Assembly (NCBI RefSeq): GCF_028532485.1
Contig: NZ_CP116942.1
Span: 2,728,001-2,792,000, forward strand
Reading direction: 5' to 3'
Length of the DNA stretch: 64,000 nt
DNA from: Iamia majanohamensis
GTDB lineage: Bacteria; Actinomycetota; Acidimicrobiia; Acidimicrobiales; Iamiaceae
The position numbers and the translations under genes were made by a program. Positions 52,505 to 59,469 of the stretch are shown here, one piece after another; position 1 is the first letter of the stretch, and every line of letters starts with the position of its first letter. The notes below the pieces were generated by a model that was not told the DNA's origin, ran no database searches, and saw only the letters and a program-made list of their open reading frames with translations.

Positions 52505-54434
52505 TCAGCGCGCTGCGCGCTCGTAGGCCTCGGCCGACCCGGCCAGGGCCACCTCCACCACCCGCAGGTCGCGGCGGGCGAGGAGCACGCCGGCGAAGTG
52601 GTCGACACCCGGATCGCCCGCACCGGACCGGCCCAGGAGCTCCTGGTAGGCGGCCCCCACCCGGAGGCGACGGGACTCCCCGGACCGCAGCAGGGTCAGG
52701 GCGACGGCCCGACGGCCGATGCCCGCCTCGAGGCGATCGAGGTGGAACTGCAGGCCCCCGGCATCGGCCTCCCAGGAGGCGGTAGAGCTCGCGCACCCAC
52801 GCCTCGTCGGTGCCACCAGCCCGGGCACGCAGCTCGGCGGAGGAGAGCAGAGCGGCCTCCACCTCCTCCAGCGGCACACCCGCGCGGAGGCGGCCGGACC
52901 AGTGCGCTCGCGCCCCGGCGTCGGGAGCCCGGCCCAGCCAGGCCTGGTACGGGCGCTCGAGGGTCCGACCCTGCGTGGCCTCCCCCGAGAGGGCGAGGCG
53001 GCGGGCGAGGCCCCCACGGCTCCCACCGGCCGCGAGGTACGAGGTCCAGTGGGCGGCGCCCGCAGGGTCGGCGCTCCGACCCAGGAAGGTGGCGTAGAGG
53101 TACCCCACGTAGGCCTCGTCCGCGCTCGGGGCCGGGCCCGGCGTCACGGGCGCGGACGGGGTCGAGGGGGCACTCGGCCCGGCGAAGTTCAGGGCCTGCA
53201 CGGTGAAGGTGTGGGGGATCCCTTCGGCGAGGCCGGAGACCTCGGCGGTGGTGGCATCCGGTCCGACCTCGACGGTGGCGCCGCCCGGCTCCACCGTGAC
53301 CCGGTGGCCGGTCCGCCGACTGCCCACGAACGGATCGGGCGGGGTCCAGGTGACCGTGGCCGACCCCACTCCGGCCGTGGCGGCCACGCCGGTCGGGGCG
53401 TCCGGCGCGGGGAGCACCGTCGCGAGGGTGTCGGGGTAATCGGTCAGGATCGCCCGCACCCCCCGGTCGATGCGGTCCTGCATGGCCGTCGGGTCCTCGG
53501 CGTTCTGCGAGAACCGGATGCCGGCCGCGGCGAAGCGGTCGACGTCGTCCGGCGTGAAGTCGTTGCTGGCGCAGCTCGCAGTGGAGCCGCGGTAGGTCGA
53601 CAGGGCGAAGATGCCCACGGTGTCGATGCCACCGTCGACGAGGATCTGGACGAACTGGTCGATCGTCGTCTGGAAGGGGGTGACCCCGGGGATGCCCTCG
53701 GCCCGGTCCGGGGGCAGGTCCCCGGCCACGATGAGCCCGTCAGGGGTCGTGCACAGGTAGTTCATGATGAACGTGAGCTCGAGCTCGGGCAGCAGCTCGC
53801 GCGCCGCCTGCAGCAACGTCCACCCGTAGGATCCGAAGCTGACGCTGTCGGGACCCCACTCCTCGAAGCCGGGCTGGGCCCGCAGCTCGGCCGCGATCAG
53901 GGCCTCGATGTCGGTGTCACCGTGGTCGTACTTCACGTCGATGAGCAGCCCGATGCGCCCCCGGACGAGCTCGAGCACCTCGGTGAAGGTGGGGATCTGC
54001 TGGACCTCGCCGTCGAACGTGCCGGCGCTGAGCGTCCGCAGCTCGGCCAGCGTGAAGTCGGCGGTGACGTGGGTCCCGGGGCCGAACACCTCGGTCGCGT
54101 CGGTGGTGCGGTTCAGGGTGCGGTCGTGCATGAGCACCAGCTGGTCGTCGGCCGTGGGCGTCACGTCGACCTCCACCGCGTCGGCACCGACCCGCATGGC
54201 CTCCTCGATGGCGGCCAGGGTGTTCTCCGGCGGGTTGGTGGAGCCCTGCACCTCCCCGCGGTGGCTCACGTTGAGGACCTCGATGGCGCGGAGGTCCCGC
54301 GGCGGTCGACCGTCCTCGGTCGGCTCCGGGGGCTCGGCGCCGACCGGAGCGGGCGAGGCCACCAGGGCCCCGAGGGCCAGGACCAGAGCGGCGACCGCGG
54401 CCAGGGCGCGCCGGGATCGGGTGGGATCGTGCAC
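52505..54434 (-). CDS. Secreted glycerophosphodiester phosphodiesterase with Fn3 and DUF4214 repeats (frameshifted)
   Basis: GDPD enzymes hydrolyse glycerophosphodiesters. A signal peptide (1-33), the GDPD TIM barrel (H58-R59, E70-N71-T72, E88, D90, H103-D104), an Fn3 domain (about 355-440) and DUF4214 repeats from ~450 are visible. In the third repeat the frame is lost near 52,770: LYRLLG continues as EADAGGLQFHLDRL in another frame, to a stop at 52505. The unshifted frame runs on as nonsense to 52305, over a gene on the other strand. A loss of five bases fits the family pattern LLGRxxDxxG. It starts with GTG at 54434 after AGGAGG; a TACTGT hexamer lies at 54482-54477. Confidence 0.85.
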
Positions 54435-54610
54435 GTTCGCCTCCTCGCCCGGTCACGGATCCGCCGGGACGACGGGACAGTAGCGACGGTCGGTGGCCCC
54501 GCCCCGTCCTCCTGGTGACAGGCAGGTGGCCCCTGACCACCAGCTCGATGTCGGAGCGGCCGTCGGGGTGGCGGCCGGTGCGACCTGACCCCGACCCCGC
54601 CGCCAGGCCC

Positions 54611-56053
54611 TCAGGCCGAGGGCGGCCCGTGGATCTCGACCGGGGTCTTGCCCGAGTCGGTGGAGCCGTGGGACCAGTCGGGCTGCTTGGTGGCCTGGGT
54701 GTCGTCCAGCACGACCTCCTCGCCCACGATGTCGACGATCGGGGCGATGAGGGGCACCTCGGTGATGGCCACGGTGTCGTCGACGTGGACCTCGAGGGCC
54801 TTCGGGAAGACCTCGGCCAGGCTCTTCAGCACGGCCTCGTGCTGGGTGGCCAGGTAGCAGCGGGCGCCGGTGGCGACCGTCTGGACCTTGTCCTCGACCA
54901 CGGCGAGGTCCTCGGGGCCCGAGTCCTGGGTGCAGATCTTGTCCAGGCGGTCGGCCAGGGCCAGGCCGTCGGCCTTGCAGGGCGTGCACTGGCCGCAGGA
55001 CTCCACCGCGAGGAAGCGGGAGATGCCCGCCGCCACCGCGGCCATGTCGTCGGCGTCGTCGAAGACGAGGAACCCGGCCGCGCCCAGGCCGCTGCCGATG
55101 GCCTGCATGTGCTCGTAGGTGAGCAGGGTGTCGAACAGCTGGGCGGGGATGAACGGGTTGGCCACCCCGGAGGTGGCCGCCACCAGCCGGCGACCGTCGC
55201 GGGCCCCGCCCCCGACGGCGTCGATGACGCTGTCGAGCGGGGTGCCCATGGGGACCTCGGCCACCCCGGCCCGGGCGGTGGAGCCGCTGATGGTGCAGAT
55301 GATCGTGCCCGGTGACTCCTCGGTGCCGAGCTCGCGGAACCAGGCCGCCCCCTCGGCCAGGATCCCGGCCACGTGGGCCAGCGTCTCGACGTTGTTGACG
55401 AGCGTCGGCGCCGGGCCGTCGGCGCCCTCCACGGCCAGGTCCGCGCCGGCGGACCGGGCCCGGCCGGACCCGGCGTCCTCGGTCCCGCGGCGGAAGGGCG
55501 GCGCCACGCGGGGGAACGGACCCCGCCCGGCCACCACCTCGAGCAGCCCGGTCTCCTCGCCGAAGAGGTAGGCGCTGGGCCCGAGCACCACGCTGACGTC
55601 GATGCCGTCGCTCCACCCCGCGTCGGCGATCTCGGCGATCGCCGCGTCGAGGCGCTCCCGCTCGGGGCGGAACGACTCCTTGACCGCGACGACGACCCGG
55701 CGGGCGCCCACGGCGTGGGCGGCGACCAGGGCGCCCTCGAGCACGGCGTAGGGGGTGCGCCGCAGCAGGGTGCGGTCCTTGAACGTGCCCGGCTCGCCCT
55801 CGGCGCCGTTGACCACGACGGTGGCCGGCTCCTCGGCCGAGGCGAACTCGGAGACCGTCCGCCACTTCAGGCCGGTCGGGAACCCGCTGCCCCCCCGGCC
55901 CCGCACGCCCGCGGCGACGACCTCGTCGATGGTGGCCTCGGGGCCCAGCCGGAGCGCGGCCTCCAGGCCCCGGCCGCCGCCGGCGGCGCGGTACGCCTCC
56001 AGCGAGGCGACGGGGGTGGCGGGGAGGACTCTCTCGACGAGCGGTGCGGCCAT
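54611..56053 (-). CDS. NuoF-like NADH dehydrogenase subunit, stand-alone
   Basis: This 480-residue protein resembles the NADH- and FMN-binding 51-kDa subunit. It has GRGGSGFPTGLKW, VVNGAEGEPGTFKDR and AYLFGEETGLLE, an SLBB domain and the cluster motif ESCGQCTPCKAD. A ~30-residue insert lies after GRGPFPRVAPP. The C-terminal ~75 residues are an acidic extension. No NuoE or NuoG homologue is nearby, so it is not part of a complex I operon; it may pass electrons from NADH to an unknown partner. It starts with ATG at 56053. Confidence 0.87.
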   Translation of the reverse strand: MAAPLVERVLPATPVASLEAYRAAGGGRGLEAALRLGPEATIDEVVAAGVRGRGGSGFPTGLKWRTVSEFASAEEPATVVVNGAEGEPGTFKDRTLLRRTPYAVLEGALVAAHAVGARRVVVAVKESFRPERERLDAAIAEIADAGWSDGIDVSVVLGPSAYLFGEETGLLEVVAGRGPFPRVAPPFRRGTEDAGSGRARSAGADLAVEGADGPAPTLVNNVETLAHVAGILAEGAAWFRELGTEESPGTIICTISGSTARAGVAEVPMGTPLDSVIDAVGGGARDGRRLVAATSGVANPFIPAQLFDTLLTYEHMQAIGSGLGAAGFLVFDDADDMAAVAAGISRFLAVESCGQCTPCKADGLALADRLDKICTQDSGPEDLAVVEDKVQTVATGARCYLATQHEAVLKSLAEVFPKALEVHVDDTVAITEVPLIAPIVDIVGEEVVLDDTQATKQPDWSHGSTDSGKTPVEIHGPPSA

Positions 56054-56081
56054 GGACCCGATGCTCGCGCGCCCGGCCGGG

Positions 56082-57128
56082 TCAGCCGGCCGAGTGGGCC
56101 GCGGGGACGACCTCGCCCTCCACCGGCGGCCCCGGAGGGGTGCCGTCGCCGAAGGGGCGGCCGCCCAGCTCCTCCCGGCCGTGGGGGGTCAGCCAGCCCG
56201 ACAGGTCCGGCCCCTTGGGCAGGACCCCGGAGGGGTTCAGGTCCGTGTGGACCAGGAAGTAGTGCTGCTTGATGTGGAGGAAGTCGATGGTGTCGCCGAA
56301 GCCCGGGGTCTGGAACAGGTCCCGGGCGTAGGCCCACAGCACCGGCATCTCGGTCAGCTTGTTGCGGTTGCACTTGAAGTGCACCTGGTACACGGGGTCG
56401 AACCGGGCCAGGGTGGTGAACAGGCGCACGTCGGCCTCGGTGATGGTGTCACCCACCAGGTAGCGCTGGGTGGCGAGGCGCTCCTCGAGCCAGTCGAGGC
56501 GGGCGAAGAGGGCGTCGTAGGCCTCGTCGTAGGCCTCCTGGGAACCGGCGAAGCCGCACCTGTAGACGCCGTTGTTGACGTCCTCGAACACCTTGCGGGC
56601 CACGTCGTCGATCTCGTCGCGGAGCGCCTCGGGGTAGAGCTCGGGGGCGCCGTCGCGGTGGAACGCGGTCCACTGGGTCGACATGTCGACGGTGATCTGG
56701 CGGAAGTCGTTGGTGACCACGCCGCCGGAGGGGATGTCGACCATCGCCGGCACGGTGATGCCGCGGGGGTAGCCCGGGAACCGGGCCTCGAAGGCGTCCT
56801 TCAGGCGGGGGATGCCGAGGACGGGGTCGACCTCGCCGGGGTCGAGGTCGAAGGTCCAGGAGTCGGCGTCGTGGGTCGGGCCGCAGATGCCCATCGAGAG
56901 GGCGTCCTCCAGGCCCAGCAGGCGGCGCACGATGATGGCGCGGTTGGCCCAGGGGCAGGCCCGGGCCACCACCAGGCGGTAGCGGCCGGCCTCGACCGGC
57001 CACCCCGACGACCCGTCGGCGGTGATGCGGTCGTCGATGTAGCTCTGGTCCCGCTCGAACGAGCCGCCCTCGACGAGGTACACCCCCTGCTGCTGGCCCT
57101 CGTCGTCGGTCGTTGCGTCGTCAACCAT
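56082..57128 (-). CDS. Glutathionyl-hydroquinone reductase-like (Xi-class GST) protein
   Basis: This 348-residue protein has the thioredoxin-fold motif RACPWANRAII with catalytic C58, the GICGPTHDADSWTF region and the helical domain ARFDPVYQVHFKCN typical of ECM4/YqjG enzymes. These reduce glutathionyl-hydroquinones; most actinobacteria use mycothiol, so the natural thiol may differ. It starts with ATG at 57128, 6 nt after a TACCGT hexamer. It lies 28 bp upstream of the NuoF-like gene on the same strand, which may point to a shared redox role. Confidence 0.92.
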   Translation of the reverse strand: MVDDATTDDEGQQQGVYLVEGGSFERDQSYIDDRITADGSSGWPVEAGRYRLVVARACPWANRAIIVRRLLGLEDALSMGICGPTHDADSWTFDLDPGEVDPVLGIPRLKDAFEARFPGYPRGITVPAMVDIPSGGVVTNDFRQITVDMSTQWTAFHRDGAPELYPEALRDEIDDVARKVFEDVNNGVYRCGFAGSQEAYDEAYDALFARLDWLEERLATQRYLVGDTITEADVRLFTTLARFDPVYQVHFKCNRNKLTEMPVLWAYARDLFQTPGFGDTIDFLHIKQHYFLVHTDLNPSGVLPKGPDLSGWLTPHGREELGGRPFGDGTPPGPPVEGEVVPAAHSAG

Positions 57129-57134
57129 GCCTCG

Positions 57135-57140
57135 ACGGTA
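57135..57140 (-). promoter_or_regulatory. Leaderless -10 element of the Xi-class GST gene
   Basis: TACCGT on the minus strand ends 6 nt before the ATG at 57128, with no ribosome binding site between. Confidence 0.45.
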
Positions 57141-57184
57141 CCGGCGCCGCGGGCCCGCCCCACGCCCGGCCCCGGGCCGGGCGC

Positions 57185-58051
57185 TCAGCCCGCGAGGGCG
57201 AGGGCCAGGGCGGTGTCGAGGTCGGTGGCCCGCCCGTCGGGCCCGGGGGGACGGCGGGCGTCGTCGACCACCGTCTCGGTGGCCATGCTGGCGAACAGCG
57301 AGGTGGTGGCCCAGGGATCGACACCGGCGAGCACCGACGCGAGGGGCCCGAACCAGTCGGCGCCCAGCGGCACGACCGGCGCCGTGCGCAGGGTGCGGCC
57401 CTGGGCCGCGGCGGCCCGCTCCAGCAGGGCGCGGAAGCTGAGCACCTCCTCGCCGCCCACGTCGTAGACGCCGGGGGCCAGGTCGAGCGCCGCGACCAGG
57501 GCGGCGGTGAGGTCGCGCTGGGCGATGGGCTGGGTGAGCGCCGCCGAGCTGGCGGGCACCGCCACCGGCAGCGGCGAGGTGCCGGCGATGCAGGACAGGA
57601 CCTTGAGCAGCTGGAAGCTGAGGCTCCGGGGCCCGATGACGATCGAGGCGCGCAGCTCGACCGCGGCGCACCGGTCGCGGAGGACGGCTCCCACCTCGTG
57701 GCGCGACCGCAGGTGGGGCGAGCCGGTGTCGTCGGGGCCCAGGCCCCCGAGGTAGACGACCGGCCGCTCCGGGCCCCAGGCCCGGGCGAAGCGCGCCGCC
57801 CGGGTGCGGTCGACGGCGGCGACGTCCCGGCGGTCGAGGCCGTGGACGAGGTAGTAGGCGGCGTCGACCCCCTCGACGGCGGCGGCCAGGGCGCCGTCGC
57901 CACCGTCGAGGTCGAAGGTCACAGCGGAACCGGGCCCGGCGTAGGCGGACGGCCGGCGGGTGGCGGCCACGACCTCGTGACCAGCGGCGACGAGGGCGGG
58001 GGCCAGCTCGGCGCCGACCGCACCGGTGGCCCCGGTGAGCAGGATGCGCAT
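57185..58051 (-). CDS. NAD(P)H-binding atypical SDR protein
   Basis: This 288-residue protein has an N-terminal Rossmann motif GATGAVGAELAPAL and resembles the NmrA/SDR_a-type 'NAD(P)H-binding' proteins. The AYYLVHGLDRRD segment and YLGGLGPDDTGSPHLRSRHEVGAVLR follow. The usual YxxxK is replaced (SPHLRSRHEVG), so it may not be a normal dehydrogenase. It starts with ATG at 58051 and ends 56 bp before the GST gene start. It is divergent from the CPBP gene. Confidence 0.85.
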   Translation of the reverse strand: MRILLTGATGAVGAELAPALVAAGHEVVAATRRPSAYAGPGSAVTFDLDGGDGALAAAVEGVDAAYYLVHGLDRRDVAAVDRTRAARFARAWGPERPVVYLGGLGPDDTGSPHLRSRHEVGAVLRDRCAAVELRASIVIGPRSLSFQLLKVLSCIAGTSPLPVAVPASSAALTQPIAQRDLTAALVAALDLAPGVYDVGGEEVLSFRALLERAAAAQGRTLRTAPVVPLGADWFGPLASVLAGVDPWATTSLFASMATETVVDDARRPPGPDGRATDLDTALALALAG

Positions 58052-58088
58052 CTCGCACCCCTACCCCGGTTGTTGTGAAGCCACGCAC

Positions 58089-58865
58089 ATGGGTAGGCAG
58101 GAGGGGATGCTCCTCGCCGTCGGCCTCCTCCTCGCCGTCGGCGTGTGGTGCTTCCTGTTCCTGCCGCCCCGCCGGGGGCTCTGGACCCGGACGTGGATCG
58201 CCGCCCCCGTCCTCACCGCCTACGCGGTCGGAGCCCTGGCCGCCACCGACCGGCTCGACGCCGTCGTCGGCCCCGTGACCCCGGCCGAGGTCGGCCTCGG
58301 CCTCGGCGTCGGCGGGGCCTGGCTGGTGGCCACCCACGTCGGCCACGCCGTGCTCTGCCGGCTCTTCCCCAGCTTCCTCGCCCAGGTCAACGACCTCTAC
58401 GCCATCCGGGACCGGAGTCGCCTGTGGTCGACCGTCGGCGCCGTCGTCGCCATGGGCGTGGCCGAGGAGGTCTTCTTCCGGGGCTTCGTCCAGGACCGGG
58501 TCGGCCTGGTCGCCGCGGTGGCCGCCTACACCGCGGTGCAGGCCGTCGAGCGCAAGTGGGCCCTGGCCCTGGCCGCCCTGCTCGGCGGCACCGTCTGGGG
58601 ACTGCTGTTCTGGTGGAGCGGCGGCCTGGTCGCCCCCGTCGTCGCCCACGTCCTGTGGACGGGCATGCTCACCTTCGTGTGGCCCCTGAAGGGCTGCGAC
58701 GCCGACGACCCCACCGAGGAGGCCCGCGCCGGCACGCGCGACGGCCCCGCCGCCGAGCTCGCCCGACGGGTGCGCCCGCCGGCACCGGGCACCGCCCCCG
58801 GCCACGAGCCCCCGCTCCCCCACCCCACCCCCGACCCCGCCACCCTCGGCGAGGAGACCCGATGA
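58089..58865 (+). CDS. CPBP-family intramembrane glutamic metalloprotease
   Basis: This protein of about 258 residues has several membrane segments and the CPBP (CAAX protease-like) motif AEEVFFRGF (E126, E127, R131), followed by the later histidine in VVAHVLWT. Such proteases process prenylated or other membrane proteins in bacteria, or act in bacteriocin immunity; its target is unknown. The C-terminal ~60 residues are proline-rich. ATG at 58089 is used; ATG at 58107 is an alternative behind GGAGG. Its stop overlaps the next start (ATGA). Confidence 0.85.
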   Translation: MGRQEGMLLAVGLLLAVGVWCFLFLPPRRGLWTRTWIAAPVLTAYAVGALAATDRLDAVVGPVTPAEVGLGLGVGGAWLVATHVGHAVLCRLFPSFLAQVNDLYAIRDRSRLWSTVGAVVAMGVAEEVFFRGFVQDRVGLVAAVAAYTAVQAVERKWALALAALLGGTVWGLLFWWSGGLVAPVVAHVLWTGMLTFVWPLKGCDADDPTEEARAGTRDGPAAELARRVRPPAPGTAPGHEPPLPHPTPDPATLGEETR

Positions 58866-59365
58866 GCCGCTTCGAGAGCCGCAACGTGTCCGAGGCGGAC
58901 GTCCCCGCCTCGCCCGCCGAGATCTGGGCGGTGCTGTCGGACCCGGACCTCCTGGCCCGCTTCACCCCCCTGATCAAGGCCATCTCGACCGACGGCGACC
59001 TGTGGTGCTGGCAGCTCAGCGGGATCTCCGCCCTCGGCGTCTCGGTGGCCCCGTCCTTCTCCGAGCGCATGCACCTCGTCGACGAGGAGCGCATCGACTT
59101 CCGCCACGACCCGCCCGCGGGCGCGTCCGAGCGGGCCGGGGCCGACGGCACCTACACCCTCACCGACCTCGGCGACGGGGTGACCCGCCTGTTCATCGAC
59201 ATCACCATCTGGGTCGACCTGCCCCTGCCGCGGCTGTCGCGGCGGGCGGTGGAGCGGGTGATGGACGAGTCCATGGAGCGCACCGGCGACCGCTTCGCGG
59301 CCAACCTCTACCGCCACCTCGACATCGACCCCGGCGACGTGGTGGAGCGCACCCCCGCGGCCTGA
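58862..59365 (+). CDS. SRPBCC-family (START-like) protein
   Basis: This 167-residue protein has the START/Bet v1 fold, which binds lipids or hydrophobic ligands: the opening SEADVPASPAEIWAVLSDPDLLARFTPLI, middle strands and the long C-terminal helix AVERVMDESMERTGDRFAANLYRHL. It is translationally coupled to the CPBP gene by an ATGA overlap, so the pair probably works together at or near the membrane. Confidence 0.85.
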   Translation: MSRFESRNVSEADVPASPAEIWAVLSDPDLLARFTPLIKAISTDGDLWCWQLSGISALGVSVAPSFSERMHLVDEERIDFRHDPPAGASERAGADGTYTLTDLGDGVTRLFIDITIWVDLPLPRLSRRAVERVMDESMERTGDRFAANLYRHLDIDPGDVVERTPAA

Positions 59366-59431
59366 CCGACGACGCCGGTCAGCCCGGCCCGTCCAGGTCG
59401 CGCGGGACCCGCATCCCTCGGGACGAGGCCC

Positions 59432-59462
59432 TTGACCCTCACGCGACGTCAGGTCGTACCGT
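59432..59462 (+). promoter_or_regulatory. MerR-type promoter with 19-bp spacer and central dyad
   Basis: TTGACC (59432-59437) and TACCGT (59457-59462) are 19 bp apart, the stretched spacing typical of promoters that MerR proteins activate by twisting DNA. CCTCACG (59437-59443) and CGTCAGG (59447-59453) form a dyad with one mismatch in the middle of the spacer. The ATG of the MerR gene follows 7 nt after the -10. Confidence 0.65.
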
Positions 59463-59469
59463 CCGTCCT

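Noticed and set aside
52305-52505. A continuation of the phosphodiesterase frame to 52305 (709 codons in all)
   Set aside because: The last ~125 codons are Arg/Pro/Gly nonsense, lie antisense to a plausible gene at 52162-52443, and the real repeat continues in another frame.
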